DNA from: Deltaproteobacteria bacterium
GTDB taxonomy: Bacteria; Myxococcota; Myxococcia; Myxococcales; Anaeromyxobacteraceae
DNA length: 64,000 nucleotides
Direction of reading: 5' to 3'
Assembly (NCBI GenBank): GCA_016214955.1
Contig: JACRMN010000012.1
Coordinates: 797,901-861,900, forward strand
Shown: positions 1-8,662 of the stretch, in pieces
How the letters are laid out: each line of letters opens with the position of its first letter
Numbering within the stretch: position 1 is the first letter of the stretch
Notes under the pieces: generated by a model
What the model saw: the letters and a program-made list of their open reading frames with translations, nothing else
Told to the model about the DNA's origin: nothing
The model's database searches: none
Program-made: the position numbers and the translations under genes

Positions 1-352
1 GGTCGTTCCTCGCGAGGCGGGCTCGAGGGGTTCGCGCAGCGTGAGCACGGGATCTGCCCGCCGGCGGGTGGCACCGCAACGGCTCGACCCACCGGGGGGC
101 GGCGCGGGCAGACGCGGATGGCGGAGGCGGTGTGTCGCCCGGGCCCGGGGATCCAGGCTCGGGGCGACGGAGGACCTTCTCGGGCGCGCCCCGGCGCCCT
201 CCGTCGCCCCGCTTACCGGGGACTGCGTGCCGGCCAGGGACGCCGGCGGCGGGTAGCTGTCCCTAGGAGATTGCGCCGGCCGCGGCGTGACGCACGTCGA
301 AACGTGTCGCGTGACCATGTGAAGCAGGTCCCTTGCGGTACCATGCCGCGAA
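1..352. other. Intergenic region at window start
   Basis: I see no convincing gene here; the open frames crossing it are compositional shadows. It holds a long GC-rich inverted repeat (160-211, listed separately) and a short palindrome CCCGCCGGCGGG near 57-68. At 339-344 there is a TACCAT hexamer 8 nt before the ATG of the MFS gene, which may be its -10 element. The upstream neighbour lies outside the window, so part of this stretch may be its 3' flank. Confidence 0.5.
160..211. repeat. 14-bp perfect inverted repeat
   Basis: CGGGGCGACGGAGG (160-173) is exactly complementary to CCTCCGTCGCCCCG (198-211), with a 24-bp spacer that contains the palindrome GGGCGCGCCC. It could fold as a strong hairpin in RNA or act as a protein site. 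No T-tract follows on either strand, so it is not a standard intrinsic terminator. Confidence 0.6.
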
Positions 353-1612
353 ATGCCCGGCCCCGCCCCCCGCGAGGAAAGCCCCGCCCCGGGGCGCTGG
401 CGCGTCCTGGCGCTGGCCTCGGCCCTCTTCGTCATCTCCCAGTTCCACCGCGTGGCGAGCGCGGTGGTGGCCGCCGACCTGCAGCGCGATCTGGGCCTCT
501 CCTCCGAGGCCCTGGGCGGGGTGAGCGCCGCCTTCTTCTACGCCTTCGCCGTGGCCCAGGTGCCGCTGGCCCTCTTCCTCGATCGGGTGGGCGCCCACCG
601 CAGCATGACGCTCCTCTCGCTGGTCGGCGCCGCCGGCGCCGCGGTCTTCTCCGCGGCCGAGGGCTGGGCCGGTGCCACCGCCGGCCGGGTGCTCCTCGGC
701 GTCGGAATGGCCGGCAACCTCATGGGCACCCTCAAGCTCCTGGGTCACTGGTTCACGGCCCGGGAGTTCGGCACCGTCGCCGGCCTGGTGGCCGGCCTGG
801 GCACGCTGGGCAACATCGCCGCCACCACGCCCCTCGCGCTCCTCGCCGGCGCTCTCGGCTGGCGCCGCGCCTTCCTGCTCTCGGCCGTCGTCACCGGGGT
901 GCTGGCGCTTGCCTTCTGGCTGCTGGTGAGGGAGCGGCCCGGCGGCGCCGGCCCGCCGCAGGACGAGGAGCGGCTCCCCCTCGGCAGGATGGCGGCCACG
1001 CTCCTCGGCAGCCGCGACTACTGGCTCATCTCCTTCGGCGCCTTCTGCCGCTACGGCAGCTTCGTGGCCATCCAGGGGCTCTGGGCCGGCCCCTGGCTCG
1101 TCGAGGTGGCCGGGGTGACGCCCCTCGCCGCCGCCAACCTGCTCCTGCTCCTCAACCTCGCCACCGCGGCCGGCGCGCCGCTGGGAGGCTGGCTCTCCGA
1201 CCGCGTGCTCGACTCGCGGCGGCGGGTGGTGCTGCTGGCGCTGGCCGGCACCGCGATCGCCGAGGCGCTGATGGCCCTCTCGGGCGAGGGCAGGAGCCTC
1301 CCGGCGCTGGCGCTGCTGCTCGCCGTCTTCGGCGCCACCGCCTCCTTCGGCCAGGTGGTCTACGTCCACGTCCGCGAGGTCATGCCGCCCGGCATGCCGG
1401 GCATGGCGATGACGGGGGTGAACTTCTTCGTGATGCTCGGGGCCGCCGCCTTCCTCCACGGCATGGGCTGGGTGCTCGATCGCGGTGGCGCCGCCACTCG
1501 CAGCCCGGCCGGCTTCCGCGCCGCCTTCCTGGCGGCAGCCGTCGCCGTGGCGCTCTCGTTCCTCGGTTACCTGGCCACCCGCGAGCGGCGGGCCGATCCG
1601 GCCGGCCGCTGA
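353..1612 (+). CDS. MFS transporter
   Basis: This 419-aa inner-membrane protein has about twelve hydrophobic segments and the usual length of a major facilitator. A motif A-like loop (FLDRVGAHRS) follows the second helix and a second copy (WLSDRVLDSRRR) lies after the mid-protein loop, as expected for two six-helix halves. Its substrate cannot be told from sequence. The ATG at 353 has no Shine-Dalgarno, but a TACCAT hexamer ends 8 nt before it, suggesting a leaderless message. The next gene starts 72 bp downstream on the same strand behind its own -10-like element, so the MFS gene is probably transcribed alone. Confidence 0.85.
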   Translation: MPGPAPREESPAPGRWRVLALASALFVISQFHRVASAVVAADLQRDLGLSSEALGGVSAAFFYAFAVAQVPLALFLDRVGAHRSMTLLSLVGAAGAAVFSAAEGWAGATAGRVLLGVGMAGNLMGTLKLLGHWFTAREFGTVAGLVAGLGTLGNIAATTPLALLAGALGWRRAFLLSAVVTGVLALAFWLLVRERPGGAGPPQDEERLPLGRMAATLLGSRDYWLISFGAFCRYGSFVAIQGLWAGPWLVEVAGVTPLAAANLLLLLNLATAAGAPLGGWLSDRVLDSRRRVVLLALAGTAIAEALMALSGEGRSLPALALLLAVFGATASFGQVVYVHVREVMPPGMPGMAMTGVNFFVMLGAAAFLHGMGWVLDRGGAATRSPAGFRAAFLAAAVAVALSFLGYLATRERRADPAGR

Positions 1613-1684
1613 CCCGGCGCGCAGGACGCGGCCGGCGGCCGATCCGGCGTGCGGCTCGCCGGCGCCGGGGCTATGGTCGCCGGC

Positions 1685-2083
1685 ATGTCGCTGCGGCCCG
1701 GGACCGACGAGGCGCTGGAGCGCGGGCGCGCGCTCTGGAACGCCGGCCGGTTCTACGAGGCCCACGAGGCCTGGGAGGAGGCCTGGCTCCGCGAGGAGGG
1801 CGAGGTGCGCGCGCTGCTCCAGGGGCTCATCCAGGCGGCCGCGGCCTACGTGAAGGCCCTCGACCACCTCCGCCCCGGCGGCGCCGTGAAGCTGTTCGGC
1901 TCGGCGCTCGCTCGGCTCGCCCCCCTGGGCGAGGCTCCGGCCGGCCTGGCGCTGGCGCCGTTCCGCGTCGCCCTGCAGGCGAGCCTGGCGGAGGCGCAGC
2001 GCTGGCTGGCCGGTGAACGGGCGGGGTTCGACCGGGCGCTGGCACCGCGGCTCGAGCGGGGTGTCGGGCCCGGCGGCGCGTGA
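1685..2083 (+). CDS. DUF309 domain-containing protein
   Basis: This small soluble protein of 132 aa carries the DUF309 signature: GRALWNAGRFYEAHEAWEEAW near the N-terminus, then LLQGLIQAAAAYVK. DUF309 proteins are all-helical and have no firmly established biochemical role. The ATG at 1685 is chosen over an upstream GTG at 1649 because the region upstream carries TATGGT (1672-1677), 7 nt before the ATG and spaced like a -10 element of a leaderless transcript. The C-terminus is Arg/Gly rich. It has no operon partner. Confidence 0.8.
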   Translation: MSLRPGTDEALERGRALWNAGRFYEAHEAWEEAWLREEGEVRALLQGLIQAAAAYVKALDHLRPGGAVKLFGSALARLAPLGEAPAGLALAPFRVALQASLAEAQRWLAGERAGFDRALAPRLERGVGPGGA

Positions 2084-2265
2084 GGCGAGCGGGCTCCCAC
2101 CCCCCTCTGGGCGGTTGCCTGCCTGTCACCACGGGCCCCTTGCGGACTCTGCCAGCCGCCGGCGCCCCGTCCCTGGAACGGGAGAATGACAGGGGCGAGC
2201 CGGCCTGCGCTAGGATGAACCACCCTCGAGGGCGGCGAGGGCCGCCCCAGACCTCCGGAGAGATC

Positions 2266-3000
2266 ATGTCCTTGACGAAGCTCGTCGCGCGCGCCGCGCT
2301 GCTCATCCTCCTCGCCGCAGCGGTGCCAGGCCATGCCGCCGAGGACAAGGCTTCGAAGTCCAAGAAGCCCCGGCTCGCCATCCTCAACTTCCCGGCGGCC
2401 TCGGGTGCCTGGGCGTGCCACGGCTGGGCCGGCAGCGAGGGGCGCACGTCCGACGTGCTCCGCGAGCTCTTCACCACCGAGATCATGGACAAGGCCCGCG
2501 GCAAGCTCCGGCTGGTGGAGCGGCAGCGGCTGCAGGACCTCCGCGGCGAGCTCGCCTTCCAGCAGTCGGGCGAGGTCGATCCGGCCACCGTGCAGAAGGC
2601 CGGCAAGATGCTGGGCGCCAAGTACGTGCTCACCGGCAAGATCACCCGCTTCGCCTGCAAGATCACCGAGGCCAACACCGGCTGGGGCGTGGGCGCGCTG
2701 GTGGGCAAGGTGACCGGCAGCGGCCTGGCCGGCTCGGTGGCCGGCAGCGTGGACATCAAGAAGGTCAACTTCTCCGGCCGCCTCGACGCCCGCCTCATCG
2801 AGGTGGAGACCGGCGAGATCCTGGTCACCTTCAAGGACGAGAACGAGACCGGCGACACCTCGGCCAAGGTGGCCGGCGGCGGCACCTCGGTGAACTACGA
2901 CGACGAGCTTGCCAGCAAGGTCTTCGAGCCCATGGTCGAGAAGATGGCCTCCAAGATCGTGAAGAAGACGGTGGCCGCCGCCGAGGAGGAGGAGGACTAG
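2266..3000 (+). CDS. CsgG/HfaB-like secreted protein
   Basis: This 244-aa exported protein has a Sec-type signal peptide (KLVARAALLILLAAAVPGHA) at residues 5-24. The body matches the CsgG family pattern: RLAILNF strand, VERQRLQDLRGEL helix, then TVQKAGKMLGAKYVLTGKIT. A Gly/Ser-rich stretch in the middle and a Lys/Glu-rich tail follow. CsgG relatives form outer-membrane secretion channels or act as periplasmic assembly factors. There is no lipobox Cys here, unlike true CsgG, so channel activity is doubtful. The ATG at 2266 is chosen because CCGGAG lies just upstream; a longer open frame from 2080 runs through non-coding-looking sequence. The following secreted-protein gene starts 28 bp downstream and is probably co-transcribed. 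Confidence 0.7.
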   Translation: MSLTKLVARAALLILLAAAVPGHAAEDKASKSKKPRLAILNFPAASGAWACHGWAGSEGRTSDVLRELFTTEIMDKARGKLRLVERQRLQDLRGELAFQQSGEVDPATVQKAGKMLGAKYVLTGKITRFACKITEANTGWGVGALVGKVTGSGLAGSVAGSVDIKKVNFSGRLDARLIEVETGEILVTFKDENETGDTSAKVAGGGTSVNYDDELASKVFEPMVEKMASKIVKKTVAAAEEEED

Positions 3001-3028
3001 GCGGTCTCGCCGCCCCGCGGTCCCCGCC

Positions 3029-3928
3029 ATGGCCACAGCCGCCCTGCTCGCCGCGCTGGCGCTCGCCGCCGCGGCCGAGCCCTTCAAGATCGCCACCCTG
3101 CAGCTCGAAGGCTCGGGCGTCTCGGCGGAGATGGTGGAGACCGCGACCATCCTGGTGCCCACCGAGGTGCGCCGGGCGCGGCCCGACGCCCAGGTGATGT
3201 CGGCCGACGACGTCCGCTCCCTGCTCCTCCACCAGAAGAGCAAGGTGGTGGCCGGGGCCTGCGGCAACGAGAGCTGCATGTTCGACCTGGGCGGCGCCCT
3301 GGGCGCCGACGAGATCGTCGCCGGCCGGCTGGGCAAGCTGGGCGACACCTGGGTGCTGGAGCTGCGGCGGGTGGACGTCAAGAAGGTGAGGAGCCTCGGC
3401 TCCGCCACCCGCGCGGTGCGCAGCGCCGAGGGGCTGGTGGAGGCGGTCCGCTCCGCCGCCGGCGAGCTCTACGCCCCGCCGCCGGGGCAGGCGGCGGCGG
3501 GGGCCCCGGGGGGCGGCGGCGGCCACGGCATCGAGGTGAAGGCCGCCGACCCCTCCGACGCCTCGCTGCCCAGGCCCAGCCTCGTCGACGGAGACCTCGA
3601 GTTCCACGCCATCCGCTACCGCGGCACCCGCCACCGGGCGGTCTACGACCTGGTGAAGAAGCTCCTGGTCGAGGCGCGGGTGCCCATCGAGCAGGAGCGG
3701 CTCGGCGACGACAGCTCGCTGCGGCTGCGCAGCGGCTGGGTGAGCATCGAGCGGGGGCGGCGGCTGCGCTTCCGGGTGCGGGTGGACGGCTCGGTGGGGT
3801 TCGACGTGGACCGCGAGCAGTGCGACGACACCGGCTGCGCCGAGGCCGGCAACGCCTCCAAGGGCGAGCGCAAGCTGGCGGCCGACCTGTACGGCGTGCT
3901 GCGCACCGAGGTCGAGAAGGGGTTCTAG
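3029..3928 (+). CDS. Secreted protein with TolB-like N-terminal module, function unknown
   Basis: This 299-aa protein has a short Ala/Leu-rich signal peptide. After it comes a module with FKIATLQLEG, then two spaced Cys (ACGNESCMFDLGGALGADEIVAGRLGKLG) and a VDVKKVRSLG strand. The same Cys-Gly-rich module occurs in the protein at 34674-35600, so the two are paralogues. A Gly/Pro-rich linker (residues about 155-175) separates it from a C-terminal charged domain (about 200-299) I do not recognise. The module resembles the TolB-N/CsgG-type fold used by envelope assembly factors, which is inference only. It lies 28 bp after the CsgG-like gene and may work with it. Confidence 0.6.
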   Translation: MATAALLAALALAAAAEPFKIATLQLEGSGVSAEMVETATILVPTEVRRARPDAQVMSADDVRSLLLHQKSKVVAGACGNESCMFDLGGALGADEIVAGRLGKLGDTWVLELRRVDVKKVRSLGSATRAVRSAEGLVEAVRSAAGELYAPPPGQAAAGAPGGGGGHGIEVKAADPSDASLPRPSLVDGDLEFHAIRYRGTRHRAVYDLVKKLLVEARVPIEQERLGDDSSLRLRSGWVSIERGRRLRFRVRVDGSVGFDVDREQCDDTGCAEAGNASKGERKLAADLYGVLRTEVEKGF

Positions 3929-4019
3929 CCGCACCCGTCGCCCCGCCTCGCTGCCGCCGGCGGTTCTGCGCTACGCTCCGCGGTCCACGTCGGGCGCTCG
4001 GGCGCCGCGGGAGGATCGC

Positions 4020-4868
4020 ATGGCCATCACGCAGGTTGGCGTCGTCGGCTGCGGGCTCATGGGGAGCGGCATCGCCGAGGTGGCGGCCAGGTCGGGTTAC
4101 GCCACGGTGGTGCGAGAGGTCAGCGCCGAGCTGGTGACCAAGGGGCGCGGGCGCATCGAGAAGAGCACCGCCACCGCGGTGGAGAAGGGCAAGCTCACCG
4201 CCGCGCAGCGCCAGGAGATCCTGGGGCGGATGCGGTTCACCACCGCGGTGGAGGACCTGGCCGGCTGCGACGTCGTCGTCGAGGCGGCCACCGAGAACCC
4301 GGCGCTCAAGAAGGAGCTCTTCGCCGCCCTCGACAGGGCCTGCAAGCCGGAGACGATCCTGGCGAGCAACACCTCCTCCATCCCCATCATCGAGCTGGCG
4401 GCGGTGACCCGCCGGCCGGAGCAGGTGGTGGGGCTCCACTTCTTCAACCCGGTGCCGGTGATGAAGCTGGTGGAGGTGGTGAAGACCATCCGGGTGGGCG
4501 AGGCGGCCATCGCCACCGCCCGCGCCTTCGCCGAGTCGCTGGGCAAGCGGCCCATCCTGGCCAAGGACCGGGCGGGCTTCGTGGTCAACGTGCTCCTGGT
4601 GCCCTACCTGCTCGAGGCGGTGCGGCTGGTGGAGCAGGGGGTGGCCTCGCCCGAGGACATCGACGAGGGCATGCGGCTCGGCTGCGGCTACCCCATGGGC
4701 CCGCTCCAGCTCCTCGACTTCGTGGGCATCGACACCACCTTCTACATCGCCGAGATCCTCTTCGAGGAGTTCAAGAACCCCCACTACGCGCCACCCACGC
4801 TCCTGCGGCAGATGACCATCGCCGGGCTCCACGGGCGCAAGTCGGGGAAGGGCTTCTACAGCTACTGA
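4020..4868 (+). CDS. hbd: 3-hydroxybutyryl-CoA dehydrogenase
   Basis: This 282-aa cytoplasmic enzyme oxidises (S)-3-hydroxyacyl-CoA to 3-oxoacyl-CoA with NAD(P). The Rossmann motif GVVGCGLMGSGIAE lies at residues 7-20. NTSSIPI and the catalytic-His segment VGLHFFNPVPVMKLVEV are intact, as is the C-terminal KSGKGFYSY end. The length equals that of stand-alone Hbd/PaaH enzymes, with no fused hydratase. A good Shine-Dalgarno (GGGAGG) precedes the ATG. It could perform the step after crotonyl-CoA hydration in the glutaryl-CoA route suggested by the genes at 7253-14071, but would serve any beta-oxidation or butyrate pathway. Confidence 0.92.
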   Translation: MAITQVGVVGCGLMGSGIAEVAARSGYATVVREVSAELVTKGRGRIEKSTATAVEKGKLTAAQRQEILGRMRFTTAVEDLAGCDVVVEAATENPALKKELFAALDRACKPETILASNTSSIPIIELAAVTRRPEQVVGLHFFNPVPVMKLVEVVKTIRVGEAAIATARAFAESLGKRPILAKDRAGFVVNVLLVPYLLEAVRLVEQGVASPEDIDEGMRLGCGYPMGPLQLLDFVGIDTTFYIAEILFEEFKNPHYAPPTLLRQMTIAGLHGRKSGKGFYSY

Positions 4869-4940
4869 GCCCCTCGTCCCAGGAAAAGGCTCCTGATGTC
4901 GGGATGTTGCCGCATCGTCAACCGCGTGTCCGGCACCGGG

Positions 4941-4970
4941 TTGACGAGTCCCTCCTCCCGCCTGTAGCTT
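4941..4970 (+). promoter_or_regulatory. Putative sigma-70 promoter of binding-protein gene
   Basis: TTGACG (4941-4946) and TAGCTT (4965-4970) are separated by 18 bp and lie about 60 nt before the ATG at 5029. The -35 is strong and the -10 weak. Confidence 0.35.
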
Positions 4971-5028
4971 CCGGCCGCCCCTCGCCGCCGGCGCCTGATG
5001 CGCCCGCTCCCGGGGCGAGAGGCCCGCC

Positions 5029-6213
5029 ATGCGCCGCGCCACCGCCGCCCTCCTCCTCCTCGCCGCCGCCGGGGTCCGCGCCGCCTCGCCGCCGGTGCCG
5101 GGCGTGAGCGACACCGAGGTGACGTTCTGCATGACGGTGCCGCTCTCCGGCCCGGCTGCGGCCTGGGGCGCGCTGGCGGTGGCCGCCGAGACCTGGGCCC
5201 GCCACGTCAACGAGCAGGGCGGCGTCCACGGCCGCAAGCTCCGGGTCCAGGTGCGCGACGACGGCTACAACCCGGGCCGCGCCATCGCCAACCTCCACGA
5301 GATGAAGGACTCCTGCTTCGCGGTGCTCGGCACCATGGGCACCGCGGTGCTGGGCGCCGCCAAGGATCAGGTGGCCGAGTCCGGCGTCCCCTGGATCTAC
5401 CCGCTCGGCAACCCGCGCATCTTCGCCGGCATGCCTCGCGAGAAGCTCCACGCCATCTTCGTCGAGTACCCGGACTACGCCGACGAGGGCGAATTCCTGG
5501 CGCAGCAGGCGGCCGCGCTCGAGGGGGCGAAGCGCATCGCCTTCTTCGGCCAGAACGACGACTACGGCAAGACGGGCCTGGAGGGCGTGAAGCGCGGCGT
5601 GGCAGGCCTCCCCGGGGTGACGCTGGCGGGCGCGGCGCTCTACGAGGTCACCGATCGCGAGATGGGCACCCACGCCCTGCGGCTCAAGGAGACCGGGGCC
5701 GACGCCGTCGTGCTCTACGCCACCTCGGCCCACGCCGCCGGCCTGGTGAAGGAGATGGCCAAGCTCGCCTACCGGCCCAGGCTCTTCGCCTCCTTCACCC
5801 TCTCCGACCGCGACCGGATGTTCGGGCTGCTGGCCGACCTCTGGGAGGGGGCCTACTACGACACCCACCTGGCGCAGCGCGGGGAGCCGGCCGCCGACCG
5901 GGTGCTGGAGACGCTCCTGCGCCTGGAGCCCTCGCTGCAGGGGCGCGAGGGCACCGCCATCCACGGCGCCATGGTGATGATGGTGGCGGTGGAGGGGCTG
6001 CGGCGCGCCGGCCGCGACCTCGACCGGGAGCGGCTGGTCCAGGCGCTCGAGTCGCTCCGGGCCTGGTCGCCGGCCGGGCTCACCGCCCCGGTCACCTTCG
6101 GCCCCGGGCGCCGGCACGGGCTGAACGGGGTGCGGCTGCTGCGCGCCGGCAAGGCCGCCGACCGCTCCTTCACCCGCGTCGGCGCAGACCTGCTCTTCCC
6201 GCCGCTCTTCTAG
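5029..6213 (+). CDS. Liv-type ABC transporter substrate-binding protein (orphan)
   Basis: This 394-aa periplasmic protein of the Peripla_BP_6 / LivJ type has a signal peptide (RRATAALLLLAAAGVRA). The family pattern is clear: VTFCMTVPLSGPAAAWG near residue 40, then VNEQGGVHGRKLRVQVRDDGYNPGRA and the lobe-two segment RIAFFGQNDDYGKTG. Such proteins deliver branched-chain amino acids, amides, aromatic acids or other small acids to a LivHMGF-type transporter. No permease or ATPase gene adjoins it. A decayed livF tail lies at 10252-10390, so a transporter cassette may once have been nearby. The gene overlaps the convergent MBL-fold gene by the stop codons only (6210-6213). Confidence 0.85.
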   Translation: MRRATAALLLLAAAGVRAASPPVPGVSDTEVTFCMTVPLSGPAAAWGALAVAAETWARHVNEQGGVHGRKLRVQVRDDGYNPGRAIANLHEMKDSCFAVLGTMGTAVLGAAKDQVAESGVPWIYPLGNPRIFAGMPREKLHAIFVEYPDYADEGEFLAQQAAALEGAKRIAFFGQNDDYGKTGLEGVKRGVAGLPGVTLAGAALYEVTDREMGTHALRLKETGADAVVLYATSAHAAGLVKEMAKLAYRPRLFASFTLSDRDRMFGLLADLWEGAYYDTHLAQRGEPAADRVLETLLRLEPSLQGREGTAIHGAMVMMVAVEGLRRAGRDLDRERLVQALESLRAWSPAGLTAPVTFGPGRRHGLNGVRLLRAGKAADRSFTRVGADLLFPPLF

Positions 6214-7064
6214 CGCGGCGCGCGCGCCCCGAGCCGCGCCGACTCCAGGGGCCGCGAGAGGATCAGGGCCTGGGGAAAGGCCTTCTTCACCCGCTCTCTC
6301 GCCGCCGCCAGCGAGGCCACCGGCAGGCGCATGGCCACGATCTTGCGCGACCCCACCAGCCGCGACATGCGCTCCGGCGCACCCTCCCGCACCAGCGCCC
6401 AGTAGGGGAGCACCGCCACGTCGATGTTCCGGCTGCGCAGCTCGAGCCCGGCCAGGTGGTCGTCGGCGAGCTCGGCGTCGCCGACGTGCAGGATGCGCAG
6501 CCCGCCCACCTCCAGCAGGTGGGCCAGCACCGGCTCGGGGAAGAGGTGCGAGCCGACGTGGGGCAGCGGGAAGGCGGTGACGCGGACGTCGCCGCCGGAC
6601 CAGGTGGCCGGAGCCGCCGGGAGCTCGCGCAGGCGGTCGCGGAAGGACGGGTGGTGCGGGCTGCGGCGCAGGCGTTCCAGCACCTCGCGCGACGAGGCCA
6701 GCACCGACTCGGGGTGCCGCTTCAGGAAGGCAGCGGCCACCTCCGGATCGAGGTGGTCCGCGTGCGGGTGGCTCACCAGCACCAGCCGCACCCGGCGGAA
6801 GGGCGGCCGGCCCTCGAGCATCCTGCGGTGAAGCTCCGGCGGGAGCTCGCCGCGCTCCGGGCGCCCCACGGTGTGCAGCGCGTCCACGAGCACCGTCTGC
6901 CCGCCGGCCTCGATGGCGTACCCCTCGTTGGCCAGGAAGTGCAGGACCACCTCGTCCCTGGGAGGCGCCGCCGCCGCCGTGCCCAGGAGCCCCACCAGCG
7001 CCGCGAGCGCGCCCCGCGCGCCGGCGCCAAGCGGCAGCCACGCCGCCGCCCATCGAGAAGTCAT
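6210..7064 (-). CDS. Exported metallo-beta-lactamase-fold hydrolase
   Basis: This 284-aa protein has a signal peptide followed by an MBL fold. The metal-binding motif SHPHADHLD (HxHxDH) lies near residue 110, GSHL and a late VGDAE further on, as in the UlaG-like / RomA-type branch. The substrate is unknown. Two ATGs lie 6 nt apart (7070 and 7064). The GGAGG directly abuts the first, so the second, with 6-nt spacing, is preferred. It is convergent with the binding-protein gene and shares its stop-codon region. Confidence 0.75.
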   Translation of the reverse strand: MTSRWAAAWLPLGAGARGALAALVGLLGTAAAAPPRDEVVLHFLANEGYAIEAGGQTVLVDALHTVGRPERGELPPELHRRMLEGRPPFRRVRLVLVSHPHADHLDPEVAAAFLKRHPESVLASSREVLERLRRSPHHPSFRDRLRELPAAPATWSGGDVRVTAFPLPHVGSHLFPEPVLAHLLEVGGLRILHVGDAELADDHLAGLELRSRNIDVAVLPYWALVREGAPERMSRLVGSRKIVAMRLPVASLAAARERVKKAFPQALILSRPLESARLGARAPR

Positions 7065-7252
7065 CGCCATCCTCCGCCACGCGCCGCGCCGCGCCGGGTG
7101 GCGCCGCGCGCGGCCGTCGTCCGCTGGGGTTCGGATGGGCGACCCGCTGCGCGGCCGCGCGGTCACATGAATCCGGGTCACCCGGACGGGCACTACCAGT
7201 GAAGGGTGGCTGCGCTGGCCGGGCGCACCCGGAGGCGGCAGCTCGCTCGGGG

Positions 7253-8470
7253 TCAGACCACTCCGGCCCTGTGCAGCCGCTCGATCTCGTCGTCGGGCAG
7301 CCCCAGCAGACCCGAGAGCACCTCGCGCGTGTGCTGCCCGAGGAGCGGCGGCGCGGTCGGCTCGCCCAGCGGCGTGCCGGAGAGCTGGATGGGCGAGGCG
7401 GTGACGGCGGTGCGGCCGGCCAGCGGGTGCTCCACCTCGCGCCGCATGCGCCGGTGGGCCACCTGCGGATCGGCGAACACCTGGCCGAGGTCGTTGATGG
7501 GGCCGCAGGGCACGCCCGCCTCCTCGAGCCGGGCGATCCAGGTGGCGCTGGTGCGGCCGCGCAGCGCCGCCTCGAGCTCGGGCACCAGCAGCGCGCGGTG
7601 GGCCACGCGCCCGGCGTTCTGCGCGAAGCGCGGATCGGCCGCCAGGTCGGGGCGCCCCGCCACCTCGCAGAGCCGGGCGAACTGCCCGTCGTTGCCCACC
7701 GCCACCACGATGTGCCCGTCGGCGGTGGCGAAGGCCTGGTAGGGCACGATGCTGGGGTGGGCGTTGCCGAGCCGCAGCGGCGGCACGCCGGTGGCGAGGT
7801 AGCTCTGCGCCTGGTTGGCGAGCATGGCCACCTGCACGTCGAGCAGCGCCAGGTCCACGTGCTGCCCCTCGCCGGTGCGCTCCCGGTGGGCCAGCGCCGC
7901 CAGCACCGCGGTGGCGGCGTACATGCCGGTGAGCAGGTCGACGATGGCCACGCCCACCTTCATGGGCTGGCCGCCGGCCTCGCCGGTGATGCTCATCAGG
8001 CCGCCCATGCCCTGGAGCAGGAAGTCGTAGCCGGCCCGGTGGCGGTACGGCCCGGTCTGGCCGAAGCCGGTGATGGAGCAGTAGACCAGCCGCGGGTTCA
8101 CCTCCCGCAGCCTGGTGTAGGAGAGGCCGTAGCGCTCCAGCCCGCCCACCTTGTAGTTCTCCAGCAGGATGTCCGACTGGCGCGCCAGCCGCCGCACCAG
8201 CTCCTGCCCCTCGGGGTGGGCGAGGTCGATGGTGACCGAGCGCTTCGAGCGGTTGGCCGAGGCGAAGTAGGCCGACTCGGAGGTGACCTGGCCGCCGGCG
8301 TCGCGGAGGAAGGGCGGCCCCCAGCCGCGGGTGTCGTCGCCCGCGCCGGGCCGCTCCACCTTCACCACCTCGGCGCCGAGGTCGGCCAGCACCTGGCTGG
8401 CCCAGGGGCCAGCCAGCACGCGCGAGAGGTCGAGGACGCGGACGTGGACCAGCGGCCCGGAACGGTTCAT
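7253..8470 (-). CDS. CaiB/BaiF class III CoA transferase, possibly glutarate-specific
   Basis: This 405-aa enzyme moves CoA between carboxylic acids. It starts with VRVLDLSRVLAGPWASQVLADLGAEVVKVE, the family's N-terminal signature, and has the active-site segment QHVDLALLDVQVAMLANQ with the catalytic Asp. The stretch NAHPSIVPYQAF and the ending of the core (CGPINDLGQVFADPQV) resemble succinate-hydroxymethylglutarate / glutarate CoA transferases (SUGCT, GcdG). A glutaryl-CoA dehydrogenase at 12896 and a semialdehyde dehydrogenase at 10428 support glutarate as substrate. The ATG at 8470 is chosen: TATGGT (8483-8478) ends 7 nt before it, so the mRNA is probably leaderless. It is divergent from the PAS activator. 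Confidence 0.85.
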   Translation of the reverse strand: MNRSGPLVHVRVLDLSRVLAGPWASQVLADLGAEVVKVERPGAGDDTRGWGPPFLRDAGGQVTSESAYFASANRSKRSVTIDLAHPEGQELVRRLARQSDILLENYKVGGLERYGLSYTRLREVNPRLVYCSITGFGQTGPYRHRAGYDFLLQGMGGLMSITGEAGGQPMKVGVAIVDLLTGMYAATAVLAALAHRERTGEGQHVDLALLDVQVAMLANQAQSYLATGVPPLRLGNAHPSIVPYQAFATADGHIVVAVGNDGQFARLCEVAGRPDLAADPRFAQNAGRVAHRALLVPELEAALRGRTSATWIARLEEAGVPCGPINDLGQVFADPQVAHRRMRREVEHPLAGRTAVTASPIQLSGTPLGEPTAPPLLGQHTREVLSGLLGLPDDEIERLHRAGVV

Positions 8471-8477
8471 GCCCCAC

Positions 8478-8483
8478 ACCATA
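8478..8483 (-). promoter_or_regulatory. -10 element of CoA transferase gene (leaderless start)
   Basis: On the minus strand TATGGT is followed after 7 nt by the ATG at 8470. No Shine-Dalgarno is present. I see no clear -35. Confidence 0.35.
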
Positions 8484-8639
8484 CCCGCTCGGCGGGGGGC
8501 CCATACCAGGCGGGTGCGCCCAGCGCCCGGGCGAGGCCGGGAGGCCCCGGCCCGTCCCGGGGCAGGCGCTGGAGGGCGACGACGCGGCGCGGCGCGAGTC
8601 CCTGCGACCACCGGACGGGTATGCCGCTATGCCTTGTCG

Positions 8640-8653
8640 ATGCAGCACCGCAT
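8640..8653. promoter_or_regulatory. Dyad ATGCA-N4-CGCAT, possible activator autoregulation site
   Basis: This 14-bp imperfect dyad has the same half-sites and spacing as the perfect dyad at 10116-10133, which lies upstream of the sigma-54 promoter of gabD. It overlaps CATAAT (8651-8656), the likely -10 of the activator gene, a placement that would suit self-repression by the Fis-type HTH of that activator. Confidence 0.35.
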
Positions 8654-8662
8654 AATCCCCGG

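Noticed and set aside
69-84. Sigma-54-like TGGCACCGCAACGGCT
   Set aside because: GG-N10-GC is present, but the TT before GC is missing, the nearest gene is 270 bp away and no activator gene adjoins; likely chance.
1589-1660. Repeat GGCCGATCCGGC present twice near the MFS stop codon
   Set aside because: Short and within expectation for this base composition; no other structure around it.
118-2016. A 632-codon frame over the MFS gene
   Set aside because: Arg/Pro/Gly-rich shadow; the MFS frame has helices and motif A.
8641-8660. Sigma-54-like GC-N10-CC on the minus strand before the CoA transferase
   Set aside because: Only the invariant pairs match and a better -10 lies at 8483-8478 next to the start codon.
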